Shown here piece after piece: positions 37,053 to 45,860 of a stretch of DNA of 60,456 nucleotides (the stretch's first letter is position 1; the number at the start of each line of letters is the position of its first letter). The notes under the pieces are model-generated. The model worked only from the letters and a program-made list of their open reading frames with translations. It searched no databases and had not been told where the DNA came from. The position numbers and the translations under genes were made by a program. Source of the DNA: Planctomycetota bacterium (lineage in GTDB: Bacteria; Planctomycetota; Planctomycetia; Pirellulales; Pirellulaceae); the NCBI GenBank assembly GCA_014381825.1, contig JACNKX010000064.1:1-60456 (forward strand). Reading direction: 5' to 3'.

Positions 37053-37094
37053 TCAGCCGAACGGGGCGTACGGGTCCGCGCTCGCCGTGGACGA

Positions 37095-37541
37095 CTAATC
37101 CATGCGGACACCGATCGTTAACAAGATGTTAGCGAATCGCTGTTGATCAGCGCTCTGAATCGTCAGGATGTGATCGGGAGTTGCCACCGCGTCGTAAAAC
37201 GCCCATTTCTCGATCGGCTCCAGTTCTAAATCGAGACCAGCCACTGCCATCGTTTCGCGGTAATCGGCCCAAACTGGCGGATCTTCCGCCAACGCATACT
37301 GGCCGGTTGTTTCATACATCATCGTATTGACGGCCTCGACGGGGAGAGCAGATAAAACTGCCTGCAGAATCTGATTGCAAGTCAATACGCCCGGCATCAA
37401 GTTCAGATGCACGAGCTTTGCATTGGGACCGATCTTCGACGACGCCGGGTAGTTGCCATCGGCGATCAAGACTCTACCGTGATGACCGGCGGCTCCGAGA
37501 ATCGCATTAATCTCTGGGTGGATCAGTTGGTGTTTGAGCAC
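37095..37541 (-). CDS. RbsD/FucU-type sugar mutarotase
   Basis: A 148-aa decameric-type pyranose mutarotase. The family core is clear: LIHPEINAILGAAGHHGRVLIADGNYPAS with the catalytic His and the NYP loop typical of FucU rather than RbsD. The GTG at 37541 is chosen because AGGA lies about 10 bases upstream; the open frame continues to 37619 but into the epimerase gene. FucU proteins act on L-fucose, and also on L-galactose-like sugars. It is the last gene of the five-gene sugar operon, where it would speed anomer exchange of the sugar entering the pathway. Confidence 0.88.
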   Translation of the reverse strand: MLKHQLIHPEINAILGAAGHHGRVLIADGNYPASSKIGPNAKLVHLNLMPGVLTCNQILQAVLSALPVEAVNTMMYETTGQYALAEDPPVWADYRETMAVAGLDLELEPIEKWAFYDAVATPDHILTIQSADQQRFANILLTIGVRMD

Positions 37542-37596
37542 GCGTTTGTCCTCATGAATCGAGCTGTATCGTTCGCGATTTCGGCTGCGAAAGAGC

Positions 37597-38880
37597 CTAC
37601 ATTCCAGCAGCCAACGCATCCAAGTGCCGACTAAAGTGGTCAGCCAAAACTTCCGTGTAGGTATCGGGATGATCTTCGAGGACTGCTCGCACTGCTGGGC
37701 CGAACTCTTCGTGTGTCAGCGTAGAGCCGAACGTGCAATGCAAGATCTGGCGTCCTGGCTCAGTGAAACCATTGCCTGTCGGTACATCAGCCCATCGCTC
37801 CAAGTAAATTCGCTCCAGGCCATCCGCGTTCGCGATTTCGCTTGCTGGTGCAACGGCCTCGTTCGTGGCCGACACGTGATACGTCGCCTTGTCCGTGTCG
37901 TAACGGGAACGACCGAAATCAATCAGCTCTCGGAAAAGTGGTTCGTCATGACGGGCGACAACTCGCAAGGCTTCAAGGTAGCTCGTGCCCGCCGTTTTCA
38001 CATGGAAACGGCCTTTGGTTGCGCGAGCCAGCGCCGAATACATCGAAACTTTGTCGGACCCCGAGTGCAAGCTCAGCTTGTAAGGGCCGAGTAAGTCCGC
38101 GATGGCGGCATGTTCGTTCAGCGATGCCTCCAGCGCGTCAACGTTGCCTTTGTAGTCGACTCCCTTTTCGAGTTCGCCGATGAAGCGTGGGGCGAGGCTG
38201 ACCAGCTTCATGCCGCGACTGACACATTGGTCGGCGATGATGTAGTGTTCGGCCAGCGTTGTTGGCTGATCCGTCTCGTCGACACTCAACTCGATTTCGT
38301 AATCGCGACTGGCTGACTCTTGTACGGTCTTGATATAGTCGGCCAGCGCCATCGCGTGGTTGATCGCTGCGCCATATTTCACCGCGCACCGCATGCACGC
38401 CTGCTCATCGAGCGCGACGGTCGTTCCCGTTGCCAAAGTGATCTTTTGGCCGAGGTACTTGTCGAACCACCCGATCGAATCTCGAATGCCGTTAAACTTG
38501 TCGCGAAGAGTCGCTTCGTCGTAGCTGTCCGAATGCTCGTCGACATTGTCGGAGGGATCGATCGTAAAGAAAGTGAAGCCAGCGACCGCCGTGCGATCAA
38601 CGTCTTCGTTGGTCTTTAGATGGTCTGCGTCGGCACCTGTCCTGCCAGTCCAACCAGCTTGCTTCATCCCATCAATCGCATCGCGCATGACACCTTGTGG
38701 CGAGCGGCTCGTGCGCGCCATCTCGCGTATTGATTGCTGCGGAAAGATCGGCTCGATGCCGGCTCCCGATCGCTTCATCGCTTCTACGTGGCCAGGAGTC
38801 GCCAGACCAATCCGATCACCGAATCCAAAGCTGGGAGCGAGACCAAGCGTCACGCATCCTGTCTCATTTGCATCACTCAT
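37597..38880 (-). CDS. uxaE: tagaturonate epimerase family protein
   Basis: A 427-aa protein of the UxaE family, which interconverts D-tagaturonate and D-fructuronate. Characteristic segments are PSFGFGDRIGLATPGH near the N-terminus, FFTIDPSDNVDEHSDSYD, and the C-terminal block YKLSLHSGSDKVSMY ... FHVKTAGTSYLEALRVVA with metal-binding-type His, Asp and Lys residues. The ATG at 38880 is used; a TTG one codon earlier is possible. It follows the TIM-barrel epimerase gene by 15 bp. It would take tagaturonate made by the upstream dehydrogenase into the hexuronate pathway. Confidence 0.8.
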   Translation of the reverse strand: MSDANETGCVTLGLAPSFGFGDRIGLATPGHVEAMKRSGAGIEPIFPQQSIREMARTSRSPQGVMRDAIDGMKQAGWTGRTGADADHLKTNEDVDRTAVAGFTFFTIDPSDNVDEHSDSYDEATLRDKFNGIRDSIGWFDKYLGQKITLATGTTVALDEQACMRCAVKYGAAINHAMALADYIKTVQESASRDYEIELSVDETDQPTTLAEHYIIADQCVSRGMKLVSLAPRFIGELEKGVDYKGNVDALEASLNEHAAIADLLGPYKLSLHSGSDKVSMYSALARATKGRFHVKTAGTSYLEALRVVARHDEPLFRELIDFGRSRYDTDKATYHVSATNEAVAPASEIANADGLERIYLERWADVPTGNGFTEPGRQILHCTFGSTLTHEEFGPAVRAVLEDHPDTYTEVLADHFSRHLDALAAGM

Positions 38881-38895
38881 CAATACGACTTTCTG

Positions 38896-39732
38896 TTACT
38901 TGATGTACTTGTTGTAGGATTCGATTGTTTGTTTCGCAGCGGCATCGGGATCTGGGTACGCGAAGGCTTCCGCTGACGCGTAGCCTACGTAGCCGATCTC
39001 GTTCAACGCGGCAGCAATCGGTTCGTATTCCATATGGCCAAGGCCCGCAGGTCGGCGATTTGAATCGACGAAGTGCACGTGGCCGATGTAGCCTTTGCCA
39101 TCGCGAATCCCGTCGGCGATACTCGTCTCTTCAATGTTCATGTGGAACAAGTCGGCGAGGAGCTTGACGTTCGTTGTCGTTAACGACTTGAGGAACTCAA
39201 CGCCATCTGCCATCGTGCAAATTAGATTTGTCTCGTAGCGATTTAGAGGTTCATAAATCAGCGGAACATTGTGCTTTGCCGCGTATTCGCCAAGTTCTTC
39301 GAGAGCACTAGCAAGCAGCGCGAGAGCATCTTCGCGACTTTGGTCACCACCCCACTTGCCCTGCATAGAACCGATGATCGCAGGAGCGCCGAACGGTCCT
39401 CCCATATCGATAATGCTGCGCACGAATTCTGTGGCTGTGGCTCGCTGAGCTGGATCGGGATCGATCAAGCTCAACCCATGAATGACCATGCCAGCACCGG
39501 TGCCGACCGCCGCGACCTTGAGGTGGTGCCTTTCGAGCAATACCTTCAACTCGTCGGCGTTCACAGCGGAAGGTGAGGGCGCGAAGATCTCGATGGCGTC
39601 GAATCCCAACGCGGCTGCCTTCTCTGCGGCGGCACGGAGATCGTCCCAAAAGACGAAGGGGCCTCCGCGGGCTTGAGTCACGAGGCTGACGGTTACGGCT
39701 GATGGGATCATGGGAGTTCTCTTTGTAGTCAT
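38896..39732 (-). CDS. TIM-barrel sugar isomerase/epimerase
   Basis: A 278-aa xylose-isomerase-like TIM-barrel (AP endonuclease 2) protein. It has the expected metal ligands: Glu in PLIYEPLNRYE, Asp/His in LLADLFHMNIEE, His in IGHVHFVDSNRR, and Glu in GYASAEAFAYPD. Enzymes of this group epimerise keto sugars or related acids. The ATG at 39732 is chosen for the GGAG eight bases upstream; ATG 39711 is the alternative. It lies between the zinc dehydrogenase and UxaE genes, so its substrate is probably a keto-sugar or keto-acid of the same pathway. Confidence 0.87.
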   Translation of the reverse strand: MTTKRTPMIPSAVTVSLVTQARGGPFVFWDDLRAAAEKAAALGFDAIEIFAPSPSAVNADELKVLLERHHLKVAAVGTGAGMVIHGLSLIDPDPAQRATATEFVRSIIDMGGPFGAPAIIGSMQGKWGGDQSREDALALLASALEELGEYAAKHNVPLIYEPLNRYETNLICTMADGVEFLKSLTTTNVKLLADLFHMNIEETSIADGIRDGKGYIGHVHFVDSNRRPAGLGHMEYEPIAAALNEIGYVGYASAEAFAYPDPDAAAKQTIESYNKYIK

Positions 39733-39835
39733 CACGCTCCGCGTGACGAGCCCTTTCGTTTGAGGTTGAATAATCGGAAATGGAGCAAAGTGGGGAGGCA
39801 TTTACGGCGAAGGCTCATCGCTCCGAAAGTGATGG

Positions 39836-40858
39836 CTACATTTCGATGATCGCTTTGATCACTCCCGTTTCCGGTCGTGTGTACGTTTCAAAGTTCTCGA
39901 TAACCGCGTCGAATCCGACGCGGTGTGTGATCCAAGGACTCGTGTTAATCGTGCCGTCTTCGATCAGTCGGATAATACGAGCGAAGTCAGAAGGCAACGC
40001 GTTTCGCGAGCTCTTGATCGTCATTTCAGGGCGATGCAGTTTCGGGTGTTCGAAGCTGACTTCGGCCGTTGTAATGCCGACATAAACTAACGAGCCAGTG
40101 TGCGCGACATAGTTCAGAGCATTGGACATCGATCGATTGCTGCCCGTCGCATCGGTGACGACGGCATACATGTCTCCACCTGTGAACTCTCGCATCTTGT
40201 CGATTTCGCTACCGTCGCCGTTGAAGAGCACTGTGTGCGCGACTCCGTACGTCTCGCGACAGAAGTCCAAACGCGACTGCACCATATCCATGACCGTGAT
40301 CGTGGCACCGGTCAGACGCGTGAACTCAAGCGTCGCCAAGCCAATTGGGCCAGCACCGATGATCAAGACGTGGTCACCCTTTTGCGGAGCACCTCGATCC
40401 GTGGCATGGCAGCCAATCGCGAGCGTCTCCACCAACGCGAGTTGCTCGAACGAAAGCTTCTCGGACGAATGTAGTTTGTCAGCGCGAATCAAGAACCGCT
40501 CGCAGAGGCCTCCGTCAATCATCACTCCGATAACGTTTAATGTCTCGCAGCAGTTCGGTTTGCCCTTTCGGCATGGATAGCATTCGCCGCAGTTCATGTA
40601 CGGCTCGACGCTACATCGATCACCGGACTTTACATTCGCGACACCTTCACCAATTTCTAAGACTTCGATGCCCAACTCGTGGCCGGGAATGCGCGGGTAG
40701 CGAAAGAATGGCATCTTGCCGAGATAGCCGCTGTAGTCTGTGCCGCAGATTCCCATGCGATGGGTGCGAACCAACACTTGCCCCGGACCAGGGCTGCCTG
40801 GCTCGTCAATCTCGACCTGTTGGAATTGTTTAGGTTCGTTAAGTCGAATGGCTCGCAT
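39836..40858 (-). CDS. zinc-dependent alcohol/polyol dehydrogenase
   Basis: A 340-aa medium-chain dehydrogenase. Catalytic zinc ligands are the Cys in MGICGTD and the His-Glu in IPGHELG; the structural zinc loop is CGECYPCRKGKPNCC. The cofactor domain shows IIGAGPIGLATLEF followed by an Asp at the end of the second strand (TVMDM), favouring NAD. It resembles L-galactonate/L-idonate-type 5-dehydrogenases, which would produce D-tagaturonate, the substrate of the neighbouring UxaE. That pairing is inference from context; sorbitol- or threonine-dehydrogenase activity cannot be excluded. Confidence 0.88.
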   Translation of the reverse strand: MRAIRLNEPKQFQQVEIDEPGSPGPGQVLVRTHRMGICGTDYSGYLGKMPFFRYPRIPGHELGIEVLEIGEGVANVKSGDRCSVEPYMNCGECYPCRKGKPNCCETLNVIGVMIDGGLCERFLIRADKLHSSEKLSFEQLALVETLAIGCHATDRGAPQKGDHVLIIGAGPIGLATLEFTRLTGATITVMDMVQSRLDFCRETYGVAHTVLFNGDGSEIDKMREFTGGDMYAVVTDATGSNRSMSNALNYVAHTGSLVYVGITTAEVSFEHPKLHRPEMTIKSSRNALPSDFARIIRLIEDGTINTSPWITHRVGFDAVIENFETYTRPETGVIKAIIEM

Positions 40859-40975
40859 TGATAGAAGTACTCGGGTGAAAAGCGGTGTTTAGAATTACGT
40901 AATATAAGATCGATCAAAGATAGCTGTCTTGTGTCAATCGGTCATGTTCTATCGAAAGTCAGACATGGCGCCTCG

Positions 40976-41920
40976 CTATCCGACTGGTTCGTCATTATTC
41001 TCTGGCCGTCCTTCGATGTAGAACCAGTTATGGATGGGTTTCAGTATTTCAAGCGTCTCTGCTAACAGTTGCTCGTCCATTGGTTCCGCAGCCCACTCCA
41101 CCCATTGAGCGACGCGGTTCGGGTTCGCCGAGCCAGTGACGCATGTCGCGAAGCTTGAGTGAGCAAGAGAGAATTGCAGGGCCAGCTGCGCGATATCGGT
41201 GCCACGACTGGAGCAATGATCTGCGGCCCGCTTGGCGATTTCGCGAACCTGCGGTGTCGCCTTGTGCCACTCGGGCAATGTTGCCGTTGTTAACAGCCGA
41301 GCCGAGAAAGGCGCGGCGTTCATGATACCAACGTCCTTCGCTTCGCAAATTGGCACCAACTCAAGTGCCATATCGTTCTGAAGCGTGTAATGGTTGTAAG
41401 TTAGGATCACGTCGATCTCGGCACGTTCCAGCACGTACTTGAACATCTTCATCGGGTATCCGCTGACGCCGATATAGCGAACCTTGCCCTTCTCTACTTG
41501 CTTTCGTAACGCGGGAATCGTTTCTTCGACGATCTGCGACATCTCGACGAACTCAAGGTCGTGACACACGACGATGTCGAGATAGTCGACCTTCATTCGC
41601 TCTAGCGAAATGTCGACACTCTCCTCAACACGCCGAGCACTAAAGTCAAAGTGTTGTCCGGCATAGCGGCCAAGCTTCGTACCGAGGTAGTAGCTATCTC
41701 GTGGGATATCAGGCAACACGCGCCCCAGTAGCATCTCGCTCATGCCGCGTCCGTAGAACGGCGACGTATCGATGAAGTTCATGCCCAGATCCAGAGCTAC
41801 TCGGACACTTCGAAACGCCTCTTCCAAGTCGATGTTGCGGAATTCCGCCCCCAGAGACGACGCACCGAAAGACAGCACGGTGAGGTCCATGTCTGTCTTG
41901 CCGAGCGTGCGCTTCTCCAT
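40976..41920 (-). CDS. aldo/keto reductase, L-galactose/L-fucose dehydrogenase-like
   Basis: A 314-aa AKR. The catalytic tetrad is visible: Asp and Tyr in FIDTSPFYGRG, Lys in YLGTKLGR and His in DIVVCHD. The C-terminal segment IHNWFYIEGRPEN is in the position of the WPSGR-type tail of plant L-galactose dehydrogenase. Such enzymes oxidise the C1 hydroxyl of L-galactose or L-fucose to a lactone. The ATG at 41920 (MEKRTLGKTDM) matches family starts; MMKRHV at 41941 is an alternative. It is the first gene of the operon that runs down to 37095. Confidence 0.87.
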   Translation of the reverse strand: MEKRTLGKTDMDLTVLSFGASSLGAEFRNIDLEEAFRSVRVALDLGMNFIDTSPFYGRGMSEMLLGRVLPDIPRDSYYLGTKLGRYAGQHFDFSARRVEESVDISLERMKVDYLDIVVCHDLEFVEMSQIVEETIPALRKQVEKGKVRYIGVSGYPMKMFKYVLERAEIDVILTYNHYTLQNDMALELVPICEAKDVGIMNAAPFSARLLTTATLPEWHKATPQVREIAKRAADHCSSRGTDIAQLALQFSLAHSSFATCVTGSANPNRVAQWVEWAAEPMDEQLLAETLEILKPIHNWFYIEGRPENNDEPVG

Positions 41921-41977
41921 CTTTACGTGCCTCTTCATCATCCATCGAATCTTAGCCAGAGCGTGTTGAATCAGCAC

Positions 41978-42620
41978 TCAAGTAGGCTAGTTCGTCTTCA
42001 ATTCTGAAACGGCTCATCCTAGCCGTAGCAACACGAACGCTCAATCGGCGACGTTGCAATTACGTCCTGAAATGTGCGACTACAGGAAGGCTAAACCAAC
42101 CTGATTTCACAACATGGCCCAGACGAATCCGCCGCCGTAGAGACTCGGGGCACGTAGGTGGAATCGGTTCGTCCTCGGTCGCCGGAAAGATACCAGACAC
42201 TCCGAAACATCACGATTGTAGGAGTGTCTTCACTCGGCGTATCGCTGCTCTTCGACGGAGCGCTCGACCGCCCGATTCCTTGGCGTTTTCATTCGACGGC
42301 ACAAACGCGTAATCGAATAGTCCCTTTGAACGATCCTTGACTCGCAGGCGGAAACGTAGCTTTCTGATCATCTCACGCCGAGAGTCGATCGTCTTCGTCA
42401 TCCGAGTGATCCTTGGTGAAGGTCGGCTTTGCGAGTTTATTCTGACCGTTATGTGTGACAGAGTAAAGCATTACGAATAATTCTTCAATATGTCTGCCTG
42501 AAGTATATTCATCGGAAACAAAGCTGACCACGGGTGACAGAAAACTATGGTCGACAGGATGTCAATCCAAAGATACTTACAGAAAGTACCATTCGATCCA
42601 TCAAAGTCCGCCGATGTTTC
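41978..42620. other. gap of about 640 bp without a convincing gene
   Basis: It lies upstream of the sugar operon and downstream of the AAA+ gene stop. Short frames on both strands (for example 42158-42340) lack start signals or protein-like composition. The base composition near 42440-42600 is visibly A/T-richer than the coding regions. It probably holds the sugar-operon promoter. Confidence 0.45.
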
Positions 42621-45590
42621 CTAGTCGCCATACTCGCCGTTCATGACGCCAACGCCGGGGTGAACGACCGGGTGGCGTAGTGCCTCCTCGTAATCCTTTA
42701 AGAACTGACCTCCGTCCACATGCATGTTCAACTGGCCTATCGATGGAATCTTCACCATTCCTGAGGGAGTGATGCAGTTTTCTAACACGATTCTCAACGA
42801 ACGGCTGCCGTGGGTAAACCGAGGAGTACGCAGCAATGCTTCGATTAACGCTGGGTAAATCATTGCTCGCCCACTCGCTCCAACGAGATTTCGTTGCTCC
42901 AAATTCGCCCGTAGCTGAATTGCTCGGCGGACGACCGCATTACTATCGGTCTCATTCTTGGGATTGATTCCTACCGTATCGATGTGTCCCGCCAGACGAG
43001 AAATGAAATCAGGCCCCTTCGCCTTTACGAAGTTGAGCCGCTCGGCTTCCGACATCGCGGTAGGTTGTTGCGAAAAATGTCCGGCGAATTCCTGAAAGGC
43101 CTGTGATGTCCCGCCCGCGAAAACAAAGATTACCTTGCTGAGATCAAGCATCTGCTCGCCATGTTTAAACTTTCCATCTTCCATTGGCGCCAAGAAGAAC
43201 CGGAGCCAACCGAGTTCTTCGTCTCCAAGGCGACAATCAAATTCATCAAAGAACACTAGCAGTGGTAGATCGCCACCGGTGTTGTTTTTGATTTCCAGGA
43301 AAGGAGTAGCTAAGTCGTCTGGAGAAGAGAATTGCGCCAGATTGTACTTGAGCAATTTGTATTTACCGGCACCGAAGATCCCTCGGGCAACTTGCTCGAC
43401 GCCGAAGGATTTTCCCGATCCGGGTGGACCAAAGACGGCGATCGATAGTGGCTTCGTACGTTCCTTATCGCGGCGGTACTCGCGGATGATTGAGTCGACG
43501 TTTCGAAAGCTCTCAATTTCGCTTCTATCAAATGTGATCATCTTGCCGAATCGAACGACCGGTGCGACGATCGAGAATAGCTCGTTATTATTATCTGCCG
43601 GAGGATTGAATGCCGTACTAATGCCGCTGTAGGCGATTTGGCACGCCAATTGATAGAGCTTCCCTTGGGCGGATTCTTCAAGAATGCTCCAAGTCTGATT
43701 CGCTAAGACCGAGACTTCACCGATTGGTTTAGTGGCCTGAGCGGGGTCGTCGGCAAAGACTCGCCTGGCCGCATCAAACTCTAACTCGACAACTTGGGAG
43801 TGGTCCGCGAATTGGGCCGGTGTTCCGTATCCGAGTTCGTGAAGCGTCTGACTTCGGTGAATCGCAAAGTCAATCCCGCTACCAAGGGCAGCGCTGACTT
43901 CTGGCGTGTTCCACATGTTTCTCTCTTGTACGATGCCGAAAGTAAATAACTCGGCAACCAACGATGCGGCAAAAACTGAATTATTGCCAACCACGCGCCC
44001 GTGCTCATTAGGATCGCGATAAAAAGCCTCGAACGATTGCGAATCGGGGTCACACCGACCTTCGGGGTCGTAGTGCAGCGAAAAGGTCCCATTGTTTTGG
44101 ATGTACAACGCCGCCGCGACTCCGATACGAACGATCACGTGCCCAAACTGAACCAACGGCGCGAGTTGCGGGTGAGTAAATGCCTTGACACATTCCTGTG
44201 CGGTGCGCTCAAGGGAAATACGATGGCTGATCCGACACCCGAATCCTCGCAACACGTGAGCGCTGAGGATCACGATCGTGCTAACTCGCAACTGCTGATC
44301 ATCGCGAAGGTCCATCCAAATTGAACCGGTATCTGGTGGACTCACGCATGACTCAAGCGTTCGATCGATGACGGCAACGACGAAACCGCCTTCGTCCTTC
44401 ACTCTCGCGAGTTTTGACGCCCATGGTTTCGACTTGTCGACCGCAAATCCGAATCCCAAATCTTGAAACACGTAGCCAGCGTGTTGTTCGTCTAACTGGC
44501 TCGCATCCACGAAAGGAGGAGCGGTCGGATCCGTTGCGAGTGTTGGTTCGTCAGCAGAATCTGAGAGCGCAACGTTGGCTGTCTCGTGAACCGTACTGTC
44601 GTAACCTTGCGCGTCGCATAGTCGGTAAACCGACGGTTCAGTTTCAATGGACTTATACGACTCGACTCGCCAAAAAGCACGCCGCACGTTAACCGTTGAA
44701 CTGTCGGCTGACGCCGATAACACCGGCCTCTCCGTTTCGTAAACTTTGATCGATCGATCCGCAAGAATCGAGTCATCGGCCACGTGGGAAATGATAATTT
44801 CATCAGGCTGGAACAGGAGATCGCCTAGCTTTCCCCGCAAGTGGACGGCCGGAAGAGATGCGTCTGATGCGCACTCAAGACGAATGTCTACATCCATATT
44901 CTCCTGGCCGACAAGCGAACATGCGTCTGCTATTTGATCGACTATGAACGACTCGCCATGGCGGATGTCCGATAATTCGTACTGTGCTGGAATTACAAAG
45001 TGGGGCTGATTGGTCAGCGCCGAACCGGGGACGATGGTGAGTGGCTCACCGACGGTCAACGTATCTGCTTCGACGGAGATATGAATCGATGTCCGTGGCT
45101 TCAGCTTGCCGGACGCCCTCGTTGTAAACGGTTTGACAATTCGCTTTATGTAGCGATGCGTTTCTGCATCACGAAGACTTGTCACGATATGAAGTATGCC
45201 ATTCGAGAACGAGAGACTGACGGCGTCTGACCATACGGTAAATGGTAACGGCTGTGTGTCTGTTCCGCCGAGAATCAGATTGAGCTGGAATGGGCCTTGA
45301 TCCCCAACGAAGCTCCAGGAGTTCTCTGAGCTTTGTTGCCCTTCTTTACACAATGCAAGCGATAAATGTCTGTTTGAAGGAATCGAGGTGGCGGCGGCTT
45401 CGACCATGTCGGCGAGTAGTTCTGCGCCACCTCGAAGTATTCGGCCTGAGAAGTCCCGCACGGCTCGATAAGGCGGGACTCCGTTCGCAAAATCATCAGG
45501 ACTGATCCGATGTCGTTCGTAGAGACACAGGTGAGCTAAGTCGCCTTGGACCGAGACAGTTGGTCGATATGTACTCGAAGAATCTGCCAC
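42621..45590 (-). CDS. AAA+ ATPase with a divergent sugar-kinase-like N-terminal region
   Basis: A 989-aa cytoplasmic protein. The start is set at GTG 45590 because GGGGGTGA, close to the ideal GGAGGTGA, lies just upstream; a TTG at 45605 is an alternative. The N-terminal ~560 residues have a split PfkB-like pattern: VSVQGDLAHLCLYE...ILRGGAELLADMV at the start and, much later, HVIVRIGVAAALYIQNNGTFSLHYD...VVGNNSVFAASLVAEL, separated by a large beta-rich insertion. The C-terminal AAA+ domain has Walker A GPPGSGKS (about 720), Walker B LLVFFDEFD (about 776) and a lid. It stands alone, flanked by gaps. Function unknown; regulation, chaperoning or defence are possible. Confidence 0.85.
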   Translation of the reverse strand: MADSSSTYRPTVSVQGDLAHLCLYERHRISPDDFANGVPPYRAVRDFSGRILRGGAELLADMVEAAATSIPSNRHLSLALCKEGQQSSENSWSFVGDQGPFQLNLILGGTDTQPLPFTVWSDAVSLSFSNGILHIVTSLRDAETHRYIKRIVKPFTTRASGKLKPRTSIHISVEADTLTVGEPLTIVPGSALTNQPHFVIPAQYELSDIRHGESFIVDQIADACSLVGQENMDVDIRLECASDASLPAVHLRGKLGDLLFQPDEIIISHVADDSILADRSIKVYETERPVLSASADSSTVNVRRAFWRVESYKSIETEPSVYRLCDAQGYDSTVHETANVALSDSADEPTLATDPTAPPFVDASQLDEQHAGYVFQDLGFGFAVDKSKPWASKLARVKDEGGFVVAVIDRTLESCVSPPDTGSIWMDLRDDQQLRVSTIVILSAHVLRGFGCRISHRISLERTAQECVKAFTHPQLAPLVQFGHVIVRIGVAAALYIQNNGTFSLHYDPEGRCDPDSQSFEAFYRDPNEHGRVVGNNSVFAASLVAELFTFGIVQERNMWNTPEVSAALGSGIDFAIHRSQTLHELGYGTPAQFADHSQVVELEFDAARRVFADDPAQATKPIGEVSVLANQTWSILEESAQGKLYQLACQIAYSGISTAFNPPADNNNELFSIVAPVVRFGKMITFDRSEIESFRNVDSIIREYRRDKERTKPLSIAVFGPPGSGKSFGVEQVARGIFGAGKYKLLKYNLAQFSSPDDLATPFLEIKNNTGGDLPLLVFFDEFDCRLGDEELGWLRFFLAPMEDGKFKHGEQMLDLSKVIFVFAGGTSQAFQEFAGHFSQQPTAMSEAERLNFVKAKGPDFISRLAGHIDTVGINPKNETDSNAVVRRAIQLRANLEQRNLVGASGRAMIYPALIEALLRTPRFTHGSRSLRIVLENCITPSGMVKIPSIGQLNMHVDGGQFLKDYEEALRHPVVHPGVGVMNGEYGD

Positions 45591-45860
45591 GCTCACCCCC
45601 ACCAATCATTTTTTCGTCGGCTGGTTCCCGCAATTCGGCGAGATGTTCCCTCACAACATAGTGATGCGTGGGCATGGATTCAACTAAACCAACTGATTCG
45701 GGAGAAATAGTTTTGCACCCCGCCAAAGATTTGAATCCGTCGGAGTCGCTCGGTCCTGCGCCCTCGAGAAGGCCGCACTGCGACATTGTGCGCCGGTTGA
45801 CGCCCCGCTGGACGCACCTAAACTTAACCGTTTGCTTTCCCTGCGCTGAGCTATACGAGC

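Noticed and set aside
45496-45786. 96-aa minus-strand frame overlapping the AAA+ gene start
   Set aside because: Overlaps the AAA+ coding start by about 95 bp in another phase, and its composition past the overlap is that of a shadow frame.
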